From Obelidium mucronatum (lineage: Eukaryota > Chytridiomycota > Chytridiomycetes > Chytridiales > Chytriomycetaceae), in the NCBI GenBank assembly GCA_025765595.1, contig JAIVFH010000025.1, positions 288,179 to 352,178 of the forward strand: a stretch of 64,000 nucleotides of DNA. The letters run 5' to 3'. Shown in pieces: positions 10,801-21,124 of the stretch. A program made the position numbers and the translations under genes. Each line of letters opens with the position of its first letter. The first letter of the stretch is position 1. A model generated the notes under the pieces. It did not search any database. It had not been told where the DNA came from and saw nothing but the letters and a program-made list of their open reading frames with translations.

Positions 10801-13800
10801 TCTAACAGACTCGGAAGAGTTTGTCGTGGAAAAAGTGTTGAGCAGTCTGACTTCTCTTGCTGAACTGGGATTATTCCAAAAACCGAAATTGAAAGAACTG
10901 GCGGGGACTATTTTGCCGCTCTTGTGTCATCCAAGTCCTTGGATTCGTAACAGTTGAGTAGTAAATTCCATGACAAAAAAAAACACACACACACCGTAAA
11001 CCAATGCCAAAAAAAACAAACAAATCAAAATGAGAATAGGTGCGATTTCATTTATTTCTAATTGTGCGAAAACTCTTCCATTGATTGATGTGAGGTGCAT
11101 TCTGTATCCTCTTTTGAAGCCGTTTTTGAAGAATGGTATTGGTGAAATCACCGATGTGAATCTCTTGTATGCGTTGAAAACTCCCGTAAGTAGCGAGAGA
11201 AAGAGATAGAAACACAGAAATGACGGGTTTTTCTTAAACATTATTCGATATTCTTAGTTAAGCCGGATTCTTTATGACCAAGCTCTGCTTTTGGCGTCCA
11301 AGACCCCTGTGGTGCCTTACAAAAAAGATCAAATTCAGGATTTATTGGATCTATCAGGAGAGAGGGATTTTGGAAATGGAAGGTGTGTGTGTGTCACAAA
11401 GTGTTGGTGAAACCTCCTGTTGTTATTTTTTTAAAAGAGAGAGCATTCTTAGTACGGAGCTGATTCTACGCCTCAGGGAGTTTGGTATGACCGACGATGA
11501 CAAGGAAAAGCTTTTCGCTCTCAAATACTATATTTCAAAGTCGACTCAGAGAAGAATTGGTGCGGCAGCTGGCAATTCTGATTCAGATGAGCGAATTATG
11601 AGGGTATTGCAAAAAAACGTGTCGGGGATTTCTTCTTCCGCTAACCTGATGATGTTTAGAAAATGCCAATAGCTCCCCACACAGTGTTTTTGACGCCCCC
11701 AAAGTACATGAGCTCTGGATTTTCGGTGGTTGATGTAGCATCATCATCTAAACACTCTCGCCAATCTTCTGAAGCGCTGACAATACGTAGTACAAAGTCA
11801 CCAGAACCAGGCACTTCCAGGGAGTGGACTCCATCATCCACCTATCAAATTCCCGCTGCGCGACATATTCGCCATAACTCTACTGCAAGTTCTGACGGGG
11901 GTTCCGTTGTTTCGGGAAGCCTTCCACCCCGATCGGCAACACCATCTTCCCTGAAACAAAGAAATTCCGGAATGAGACTCGCTGGACCTTCTCCTCGACC
12001 TACATCGTCGGTCGCAGCGGCGGAATCTAGTAGCAGGAGTTCTATTGTTGCGTTTGTTCCGAATTACACTGAAACTGAGGTGGATCGGTATTCAAGTGTT
12101 TCCGGGGATCTCGATGGTGGTAGTGTGGGGAAAGGGAAAGGTCGTATTGCTCCGAGTGTTGGGTATGCTCCAAGTAGTGCGGTGCATCGGGGTGCTGCTT
12201 CTGCGTCTGGTAGTTTGCGGAAAGTCGCTAGTGCTGTCAGTGTGGCTGGCGGCGGCGGTGGTGGTGGCGGTGGTGGTGGTGGCAGTGGTGAAAGCAATGG
12301 TAGTGGGATGGGATTGAATACTGTGAGTGTGATATCATCTGGAAGTGAGTTTATATCCTTTTTTTTTTCTTTTTTGGTTATTTAATTTCTTTTTTAATTA
12401 GTTGATGGTCGCGATGATTACGTGAAGGCTTTGATTGATGCAAAACGGATTGAGTTGTTTCCACCTCCGATATATGGTAAAGATTTTTCATCTGTTTATG
12501 AGTATTATGGAAGGTTTTTTTTTTTTTTGACTTGAGTTCATTCAGAACTTGGTGCAAGAGTCCAAACACCAGTCTTCAAAAGCCGGCGTCCTACTGGAGC
12601 AGTTGGGAATGGATTGGATCTCAAGACATGGAGACCGAAAGGTTTGTGCTGACTCTTGTGGGATTTTTTTTTAAAAAAACTTTTTTTTTCTTCTGTTTTC
12701 TGGGTGCAGGAATTCTGGCAGCACATTTGACAGAACACCGTGCTTCAGTGAATAAGATTTGTGTGGCTCCGGATCACAGCTTTTTTGCGTCTGCTTCTGA
12801 TGATGGTACAAATTAAGTTTCTGTTATATATAAAAAAAAAAAAGAACGGTGGGTCTAAATTTTATGGGTTTAATTTCAGGTACCATCAAAATCTGGGATT
12901 GCAAACGGCTGGAGCAAAATGTGACAAATAGGGCGCGATTGACGTATTCACAGCAAGGTATTTGTTCAGGCGTAGTAGTTTGGAAATTGTGAAGTGTAAC
13001 CGTTTCAACTTTTGAACGACAATAGGCGGGAAGATTAAGGATATCACTTTTTTACAAAACTATCATACAATTGCATCGGCATCGGACAATGGAACCATCC
13101 ATCTGGCTCACGTGGAGTATATGAGTGTGAGTGGGATCAGCAAGAGTTCTCCTGGAAAATACTCTGGTATCAATGTTGTCAAACACGCCTCTGTAAATGA
13201 TGGTGATCGGGCTGCTGTGCTGGATCATTTTGATTCGGGTGAGTGTTTTTTTTTGTTGTTGTCGTTTGAATGTGAGATGCTAACTCTGGGTCATAGATCA
13301 ATCGTCATTACTTGTCTATGCAACAATGCAAGGAAAACTTTGCGGCCTAGATCTTCGCTCCATGAAGCCTGCATGGACTTTTGAAAGCCCACCCCATTTG
13401 GGGGTAATAACTTCGTTTGTGTCGGATCCACGAAATTCATGGATTTTAACGGGAACACATCGTGGTGTCTTTGTCCTGTGGGATATTCGCTTTGGTGTGC
13501 GTGTCAAGTCATGGGCTCATCCGTCTGGAATGCCGATTTGTAGCCTTGTTCGAAGCAGATTGAGCAACTCGCCCGTGAATAGACGCCCAACCACAACGTC
13601 GCAATCTTCGCCATTATCAAATTCACATAGTTATTCGTCAAAATCGGTGCTGGCATCTGTGGGCGGGACAACAAGTGAATTGGGTCTTTGGGATATTGAG
13701 GCGGGAGAGTGTCAAGAAGTGTGGTGTGCATTTGGAAGTGGCGGTACTATACAGCGTCAACAGCAGCATCAACAAAATGCGGTGTCTGCTTTACAGTCAG

Positions 13801-14448
13801 GCTCGAATGCAGATGATGTGTCCAAGGAAATGAACCGCATTTACGGAAAGGGGCTTAAAGCTGTTGTACCGTCACCGGGATCTCAATTCTTGGCGTCCAT
13901 CAGCGAAAAAGTTGCGATTGATTCACCTCAAACAGAATCCAGTCTTTCATCCATTTTCTCGCCAGCAGATTCGCCGTATATTCTGACTGCTGGAACGGAT
14001 CGGAAGATTCGGTATTGGGATCTAGGGACCGTTGGAAATTCTTATATTGTATCTGGGTTAGAACCATATGATTCCAAGCCGCGTTACAGGTTTTGTCCGT
14101 GTTTTTTTTGTTCTGTTTTGATTGTATGAAGCAACTCACATGCAACAAAAAAAAAATAGCTCCCACCCATACAAGGATTTAAACTTCAACATTGAATATA
14201 CACCTCCACCACCTGCGACATCTACTACCCCTGCGCGACCATCTTTTCATTCAAATGCTTCTGGATCATTCCAGAACCAGCAGCAGGTTGGCGGAGGAAT
14301 CAGCGAGCTGCTTGAAACTCCTCCTCAAATGGCAAGTCCGAGTATCATTAACCATTTGGATGCCATTAATGATATGGCCGTGACTCAAATTCCTTATCCT
14401 ATGATCATTTCGGGAAGCAGAGATGGTGTCATCAAAGTGTTTAGTTGA
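7879..14448 (+). CDS. VPS15: VPS15, regulatory pseudokinase subunit of the VPS34 PI3-kinase complex
   Basis: Twenty-six exons keep frame throughout and give about 1626 residues: 7879-7997, 8063-8347, 8429-8513, 8566-8667, 8726-8874, 8927-9053, 9113-9183, 9240-9478, 9534-9562, 9682-9706, 9773-9990, 10058-10193, 10248-10333, 10416-10624, 10714-10952, 11040-11185, 11258-11382, 11438-11603, 11660-12344, 12402-12476, 12546-12641, 12710-12805, 12880-12957, 13026-13238, 13297-14089, 14160-14448. The start MGNQQSQ is an N-myristoylation signal. Residues 1-310 form the protein-kinase-like domain ([36 protein letters not shown]), then HEAT repeats ([39 protein letters not shown]), a Ser-rich linker with a poly-Gly run, and a WD40 propeller ([33 protein letters not shown]). 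The protein anchors VPS34 to endosomes and autophagosomes. The 29- and 25-nt exons near 9550-9700 are the least certain part. Confidence 0.92.
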
Positions 14449-14598
14449 GTGAAAAATAAAATCAAACAAAAAGCAAGACTCTGTAGCACAAGAATACACG
14501 ATGGGCGAAAGTGGAGACGTCAGAACTTTGACCTTGTTATTTTTTTTTTTTGTTTGTTTGCAACGTGGTTGGAAAAAAAAACGCGGTGGAAAATGGTG

Positions 14599-14611
14599 GA
14601 AATTTCGAGAA
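14599..14611 (+). promoter_or_regulatory. Heat-shock element upstream of the sHSP gene
   Basis: The sequence GAAATTTCGAGAA is a perfect nGAAnnTTCnnGAAn array, the binding site of trimeric HSF. It lies 36 bp before a TATA box and 113 bp before the ATG of the small heat-shock protein, the expected place and target. An AP-1/Gcn4-type TGACTCA follows at 14618-14624. Confidence 0.8.
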
Positions 14612-14617
14612 TCCTGA

Positions 14618-14624
14618 TGACTCA
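14618..14624 (+). promoter_or_regulatory. TGACTCA AP-1/Gcn4-type bZIP site
   Basis: A perfect TGACTCA heptamer sits between the heat-shock element and the TATA box of the sHSP gene. It could give stress or amino-acid-starvation input. A 7-bp match can occur by chance; the position is what makes it credible. Confidence 0.45.
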
Positions 14625-14634
14625 TCAAAAGAAG

Positions 14635-14643
14635 TATAAAAAG
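14635..14643 (+). promoter_or_regulatory. TATA box of the sHSP gene
   Basis: TATAAAAAG lies 77 bp upstream of the ATG and directly downstream of the heat-shock element. It is followed by a pyrimidine/A-rich leader containing repeated CAAAAA units, a plausible 5' UTR. Confidence 0.65.
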
Positions 14644-14711
14644 GGAGGCGTTGTTTCCTCTACACACATTCAAAATCAAAACAAAAAACAAAAACAAAAA
14701 CAAAAACACGC

Positions 14712-15433
14712 ATGAAAATGTTGAATTCTGTACGTCGCAATGCAGCAACCAATGCAATGTCCAAACGTTCCATGTTTGGTCTCTCAAGAGCTGCTCAACT
14801 TAACCCGGTGGCGCGTTCTGTGGCCAATGACCCCTTCTTTGAGCCTTTTGCCGCCATGGAAAGACGCATGAATAACTTATTCGGAGATTTCGGTTCTGTT
14901 CGTCCTTCCCTTCTTTCGAATTCTCCTGTTTCCTCGGGGGGATGGACGTCTCTGATCAACACGCCAAGAATGGATGTCAAGGAGACGGATAAGGCGTATA
15001 TTGTTAGTGCAGATTTGCCAGGCATTCAGAAGGTAAAAAAATATACTTGGAATTTCATTTTTAACTTGAATGATAAACATATCGGGAAACAAAAACAACA
15101 GGAGCAAGTGTCTGTATCTGTGAAGGACACTGTCTTGACTATTTCTGGAGAATACAAGACCAGTTCTGAGGAAAAGAATGAAGTGGTGAGTGTTTGTTTT
15201 AATTTTTACTTAATTTTTTGACACTTTTATGCATAAATTTTAAACCTTTTCTTTTCATACAGCACCATATTATTGAACGCGCCAGTGGATCATTCTCTCG
15301 TTCCATTGCACTTCCTTCAGATGCATCGCCTGATGAAATCAAGGCTTCGATGGTTGATGGAGTTTTGAAGCTTGAAATTTCAAAGAAGGAAGTGAAACCT
15401 GAGGAAGGAATCAAAAAGATTTCAATTGAGTGA
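14712..15433 (+). CDS. Small heat-shock protein (Hsp20/alpha-crystallin), probably mitochondrial
   Basis: Three exons (14712-15032, 15102-15185, 15263-15433) encode about 191 residues. The first 40 residues are rich in Arg, Ser and Ala with no acidic residue (MKMLNSVRRNAATNAMSKRS), which suggests a mitochondrial presequence. DPFFEPFAAMERRMNNLFGD is the usual sHSP N-terminal arm. The alpha-crystallin domain runs from about residue 85 to 180 (TPRMDVKETDKAYIVSADLP, VSVKDTVLTISGEY, GSFSRSIALP, DGVLKLEISKK). The protein would form oligomers that hold unfolded proteins for refolding. The upstream heat-shock element and TATA box predict induction by heat through HSF. An in-frame ATG at 14718 is an alternative start with little effect. 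Confidence 0.92.
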
Positions 15434-15708
15434 CGAGGTCAAAGACCCCCCAAAAATGCATGATGTTCTTATATTTGTTATTAATGAGTCAAATAAAATA
15501 TGTAAAAAAGAAACCGATATAGTTTTGCTGTTTTGGGTGGAGCCTTGTGTGGCTGGTTGAACATCGCCGTTTAAGTGTTTTTTTGATTAAATCGCTTTTT
15601 TCGTTCTTGATTTCACTTGCCGTTTAAGTGTCTTTTTTTTGATTAAATCGCTACAGTATTTATCTCGGCTCAAAAATCCCATTTAATGGTTAAAAAACCA
15701 ACAAACCA

Positions 15709-17619
15709 ATGAAGCTTTCTGTGTTGATATCTCTTTCAAGCGCTGTTCTTGCTGCTGCTGCAGACTCTTCTGCATTCAAATGGAGTTCATGTCCTGGCAA
15801 GGATGAAGTCAACTGGAAGTGCGGAGCCCTTCCTGTTCCATTGGACTACAGCAACGTAAGTGGTGATCCATCCAGTGCGCCTCTTCTCTCTCTTTCGCTC
15901 TCTGTTTATTCACTTCAACTTTTTGCAACTTTTGGGGAAAACAGAGCACATCCAGAAAGATTGAGATTGCGGCGGCAGTGTACAAGGCGCAAGTTCTCCC
16001 CTCTCTTGGAACAATTGTCTTCAATTATGGTGGGCCTGGTGCACCTGGAAAGATGATCCACTTGTCCTCAGCAGAATACTTGTCCTACGTGACTGGTGGC
16101 CGCTACGATATTCTTGGGTTTGATCCTCGTGGAGCTGGTGAATCAGCTCCAATCGTTTGCTTCAAGAGTGCGCTCCACCATGCTTACTACAATGCGCAAT
16201 CCGCACTCTTGACTTCACCTTTTATTGGGGGATCAACCACCAGTTTGGAGGCGTATGCTGCGACAAAAGAATCATTGGCACATGGTTGTGGTTAGTACTA
16301 CCAACAAGCAATAGTTCATTTATTTATTGCAATGCGTGTTGTATACACTGAACATGGAATGAACAGGGGACTATTCCAAAGATATCTTGCCATTTCTCGG
16401 AACCATGAATACTGCCCGCGACATGGACGAGATTCGGAAAGCGCTTGGTGAAGATGTCTTGAATTACTACGGATTCTCTTACGGCACAAGTTTGGGGGTC
16501 GTGTATGCCAACATGTTCCCTTCGAAGCTTGGACGTGCTGTTATTGACGGAGTGATGAACGTTGAAGCGTATGTTCCTTTTCGCTCTGGACCTTTCAACA
16601 GCATTCGTTCTAATATCTATCCCATCATCCCTGCTGCAGATACATGACTGGACCGCTGTTCAACATGCAAGACGATACTTCCGACCTTGACGAACTGGTC
16701 GACGCGTTTGGCCGCGAATGCGACAAGGCCGGACCCGCAGCCTGCCCGCTCGCACGGGCCGGCGAGAAGACGGCGAGGCGCGTGCGCCAGTTCCTGCGCA
16801 CGCTGGAGAGCGCGCCGCAGTCTGTGAAGGGCGGCGCAGTGCCCGGGGTGCTCGGCGCGCCGGCCGCCGCCAAGGCGCTGTACCTCGCGCTGGCGTCGCC
16901 GGCGGCGCTGTGGCCGAGCTTTGCGGCGGCGCTGGCGGCGGCGATGGGCGGCAGTCCGCAGGCGCTGTTTGCGCAGGGCTTGGCGCAGACAAATCTGGAC
17001 GCGTGTCCCGCCGCGGACGAGTCGGGCTTCGAGGCCTTCTACGCGGTCGCGTGTCTCGACTCGACGGGGAACGACGCCGACTTCAAGACATGGAAGGCCG
17101 CTGCCAAGAAAGTCGACAAGGTCAGCTTCATTGCCCAGAACATGTTTTGGCAGTACCTGCCATGCAAGTACTGGCAAGCAAAGACAGAGCGATTCAAGGG
17201 CCCTTGGAACCAAAAGCTGAAGAACAAGGTAAACTATCTGATTTAAAATATATATAAAAATATATTCCTAACCTGCGTGCCGTGCCACCACATCATTCCA
17301 GCTCTTGATCATTGGTAACACGTTGGACCCAATCACTCCTCTCCGTCATGCCAAGGAAGTTGAGCGTATCATGGGCGGAAACGGAGTTGTTCTTCAACAC
17401 GAAGGCTACGGCCACATGTCGATCGCCCAGCCAAGCTCATGCACCACTGGTCACATTCAACAATTCTTTACCAACGGCACATACCCAGAAAAGGGCACCA
17501 AGTGCAAAAGTGATGGTATTCCTCCTTTTCCAGGCGCAAGCCCATTGAAGACGGCTGCAGGAGAAAAAAGCGGCGCCGAGTTGCTTCAATCCCTGATTAT
17601 TAAGTACAACGTTTTTTAA
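15709..17619 (+). CDS. Secreted alpha/beta-hydrolase peptidase, S33 tripeptidyl-aminopeptidase type
   Basis: Five exons (15709-15855, 15945-16290, 16367-16568, 16640-17228, 17302-17619) give about 533 residues. A signal peptide (MKLSVLISLSSAVLAAAADS) is followed by WKCGALPVPLDY, the oxyanion-region NYGGPGAPG, GFDPRGAGES, and the nucleophile elbow GFSYGTSLG. The C-terminal TAP-like part carries the acid in NTLDPITPLRHA and the histidine in GYGHMS. Family members release short peptides from the N-terminus of proteins outside the cell, fitting nutrition by secreted enzymes. A helical lid encoded at about 16680-17110 is strikingly GC-rich and Ala-rich compared with the rest of the gene, although the frame stays open. 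Substrate choice cannot be read from sequence. Confidence 0.88.
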
Positions 17620-17785
17620 AAATGAGGTTGAAAAAACAAGGCTTCCTTGCTTCTCCGTTTTTTTTTCTGCTTCTTTCTTTGTCTCTTTTTTTCTGATGGT
17701 AATGCAATTTCTTGGTGATTTCTATTTGGGAATAAAATGTTATTCGGTGTTTGATTTATTCGTTTTGAGAATATCTCACTGCCTT

Positions 17786-18644
17786 TTATTTAATGTTAGT
17801 TACTTCTCTGGAAGTTGTTATATCGTCCAACGCATCCTCAAAGTCTTGATTTTCCAGTATTACGTTTTGAAAGGGTTGCTCGTCCTTTTTGTTTTTAAAA
17901 AAAAGGCGCCGTAAGTATCGAATAAGATGAAGAAATAGCAAAATAATAAAGACTCACCATCGTAATGCCTGCATATTCCTGCCCTCTTTTTCGAGTCAAT
18001 CCCACCAACTTTGCTTTTCGAAAGAGCTCCGCAATCCCAGCCCCACTAAACCCCTTCACTCTTGCCGCCCAATGACTCCAATCAATCAACGACGAACACC
18101 TTCCTCCTCCTCCGTCTACTTCCATTTTTTTGGCAAGCACTTGAAAAATAGATATTCGTTGCGCCAAATTCGGAGAACGGACTGCAATCAAACGATCAAT
18201 TCGCCCTACATTTTTTTTTTTTGTCGAAAAAAAATTTTTTTAAATAAAAAAATTAAGAAGACTTGAAAAAAAAAAAATGTTAATCTTTTTTTTTTCTTTT
18301 CTTTGAAACAAACCTGGTCTCAAAAGAGTTGTATCCATCAACTGCGGATAATTTGTCGCCGCAAGAACAACAACTCTTGTCGTCGAGTTTGATTCTCCCG
18401 CCGCCGCCGCACCACCACCACCACCACTAGCATCCTGTTTCCCTGAATACGACAATGCATCCATCTCTTGTACAAGCTGTGCCAAAATCTTTTGTGAAAA
18501 GTCACCAGAGTTTTCGCGGGACGTGAATATGGATTCAATCTCATCCAGGAATATTATGCATGGACTTGTTGCTTTGGCTTGAGCAAATAAAGATGTGATT
18601 TGCTTTTCTGATTCTCCAATCTGTTGGTCGTGTGTGTGGGTGTG

Positions 18645-18693
<49 letters not shown>

Positions 18694-21076
18694 CAAAAAA
18701 AAACAACGTACATGTCCCTTTATAATAGCAGAAACAGATATCGAGATGAAATTGGCCTTGGTTTCTGTTGCAATCGCCTTTGCCAGAAGAGTTTTACCAG
18801 TTCCTGGCTGAATGACGAGATTGAAAAAATGTTTAACCAAAGAACACAATGGATAGAGAAGAACACAAGAGATAAGAGAAAGAGATAACATACTGGTCCA
18901 TATCTAACAAAGGAGGGAAAAAAAGAGGGGGGCATTTCAGAAATCGTCATAAAAGCACAAAAAAAAAAAAAGTCTTGAAACCACTCACAACAAAACACCC
19001 TTGGACGGCTGAATACCAAATCTCTCCAACGCGTCTGCTTTCCCATGAAACCAGAAAAGACTCTCCATCAAAAGCTCCTTGACTCCTTCGAGTCCTCCAA
19101 TATCCCCAAATTCAATTCTACCCCGTTCTTGAATCTCAACGCCATGGGTTCCCGTTTTGCGAATGTGTGATTTTACTTTGGTGATTCCATCTTGGATGTC
19201 GTTGGATGAGATGATTCTTGGTTGGCTTGTTGCTGTTGATATTGCTGTTGTTTCTGCTGTCCTCGTTGTCATTTCAGCGTCTGTTCTTATGGTAGCTGAA
19301 CAGTTGGCATAGTTCCAGACGGCTGCGAGGTCAGCCAATGTGAAGCCAGAACAGTCGCGCGCAAACGCCGCAACTTGATCTGCTGTCAAGTCTGGACTAC
19401 ATTCGGTAGTGGGGTTTCCGGAGGATTGCGATAATAGCGTTTTGAGAATATTGGCACGTGATTCGGTAGTGGGTTGAGAAATTGTCATTTGTTCCTGTAT
19501 CATTTTCGGTAAGAGGTCCAAAAAAGTAGAAGAAATTACAATAATAATAATAATAATAATAATAGCAAACCGGGAAACAACCGGATAGAGACTGCATATT
19601 TACACGCTCAGGATAAGCCGTAACTCCAATTAATAGAACTTGTAGTTTCCCCACCGCAGCTAGTTGCTTGATTGTGTTTATTGCCTGATATAGAAGCAAG
19701 TAGATTTCGCTCATAGTTTCCGAAGAATGTGATGGAAGAGATTTTGGAAATAAAAGCTCAAGTTTATCTAAAACAACTATAAAAAAAACGGGGGTGAGTG
19801 TTGGTTATTCTAGTTGCCTCCTGGAAATTATTTTACGAAAGGGTGTACGAAACTGATACTCTGTTGAGATGAAAGCGCGCGATCAATAATGCTTGTTAGC
19901 TCTTTGACTTGGTATCGAGAGGGTACAGTGAGGAGCCTGGTCATGCTGATCAAATGCGGTGTGACTCCATGTCCAATACAGAGGCTATTTATGAGAGATG
20001 ATTTCCCTGAAAAAAGTGTGTGAGAGAAAGAATGAAGGTGAGGTTTGGATGTATAAAAACAGGTATGAAGGGTGATGATTTACCTGATCCTGTCGGCCCT
20101 AGAATCAAGGCACCGTAAAAGGCATCAATACATCCCAATTTGAACAAGAGAAACAAATCATTCAATCTAAAAAAAATGTTGAACAATAAACTTTAATGTC
20201 TACTGGCGAAGGTGGAATGGGAATACATATAAATGTTTTTAAAAAAGGAAGAAAGGTTTACCGCCTGCGGCGGTATGGTTCCGAAATGTCATCAAGAAAT
20301 TCAATCGATCCGCCTTCAGCATATCCGCCTTCAGCGGCGTAAACAAATAAAAACTGAGGAAATCCACCGCCTGCGGCGATAGGGAACCGCCTACGGCGGT
20401 ATGAACAAATACCGAAAGCCAGTGGATCCAAAAACATTATAATGAAAAAGAGATTTTTCACGGTCAGGCTCAATAGAAACGGACGAAAGACTTGGGATCA
20501 AAATAACTGTCTCATCAACTACAAGCCCGAATTCGCAGGCAGAGGAATCCGACGACAGTTCAAGATTGACAATATCAGCATTGACAGCGACACCATCCAA
20601 CGTAACGAGAGAAATAGAATTCACTGAATCAACGACGCTTCTTGCATCCAGAACGACATTCAGGAGTTGGTGCTTGATCCAGTCTTTGGGGAAAGTGTCC
20701 AGGAACAAGGGGCCCACGCTGTACGCCAGCTCCAGCTTCCTGACCCGCGGAATAGAGTTTCGCGAAACAATGTCAGCGGCGATTGGTGCCTTGTCTTGCA
20801 GCGCTGCAAACAGTTCCGGCGGAAGAACCAGCGTTGCGGGCGCAGCGCCGCCGCCCAGCTTCGCGATTTCGGCGTCGGCGACAAGATCGACGGCCAGCGG
20901 GGCGCGCGCCGGGCCGTGCAGCGCCACGTGCACGGTGCCCTGCGCGCCGACGTGTGCGGCGGCCGCCTTGGCGCTGCGGCGGCGAGTCAGCGCGGCGGGC
21001 ATTAGTCAGCAGCATTCGCTTACCGCAGCGGGTGCACGTGCGGCGAGGACGCCAGCCCAGAAAACGTGAGCGGCAT
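17786..21076 (-). CDS. Two-module AAA+ ATPase, CDC48/AFG2 type with degenerate D1
   Basis: Twelve minus-strand exons give about 796 residues: 21076-21024, 20973-20436, 20353-20262, 20166-20084, 20006-19854, 19776-19571, 19494-18989, 18903-18894, 18807-18712, 18620-18314, 18205-17958, 17884-17786. An N-domain of about 230 residues is followed by D1 with Walker A GPTGSGKSS but a weak Walker B (IIVLDKLEL). D2 is canonical: FGDIGGLEGVKEL, YGPPGTGKT, IIFLDEIES, then TTLLRPGRIDRL. The N-domain plus weak D1 and strong D2 recalls PEX1/PEX6, while D2 reads most like AFG2/SPATA5L1, so the exact orthology is open. It would unfold or extract protein substrates using ATP. The exon boundary around 20354-20435 is uncertain because GC-rich hairpins lie there. 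Exon 18903-18894 is only 10 nt. Confidence 0.8.
18650..18692. repeat. Long A homopolymer in an intron of the AAA gene
   Basis: About 43 consecutive A residues on the plus strand (T on the gene's sense strand) fill part of the intron between exons 18807-18712 and 18620-18314. The length may be a sequencing estimate. Confidence 0.8.
20260..20400. repeat. Cluster of short GC-rich hairpins inside the AAA gene
   Basis: Three near-identical 15-bp palindromes lie here: ACCGCCTGCGGCGGT at 20260-20274, ACCGCCTGCGGCGAT at 20366-20380 and ACCGCCTACGGCGGT at 20386-20400. A related CCGCCTTCAGCGGCG lies at about 20325-20339 and a half-copy just before it. A similar GCCGAAGGC hairpin is at 21812-21823 in the FAD synthase gene. 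Surrounding DNA is AT-rich, so the cluster stands out. In the AAA model some copies are translated (YAAEGGYAEGG, EPYRRRR) in the N-D1 linker. Confidence 0.75.
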
Positions 21077-21124
21077 TTTGTTGGCAAAAAGAAATAAATA
21101 CTGTGCGGGAAATACAGGAACACC
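21077..21124. promoter_or_regulatory. 48-bp divergent promoter between AAA ATPase and FAD synthase
   Basis: The two start codons face away from each other across only 48 bp, so transcription start sites must overlap the opposite gene or share this segment. It contains an AT-rich AAAGAAATAAATACT core that may serve both directions. Confidence 0.55.

Noticed and set aside
16617..17257. Five overlapping open frames of 80-200 residues in the GC-rich block
   Set aside because: High GC removes stops in all frames. Only the peptidase frame continues through splice sites on both sides.
18240..18713. N-terminal Phe-rich leader on the AAA D2 frame as a membrane segment
   Set aside because: The Phe run is translation of a T homopolymer inside an intron.
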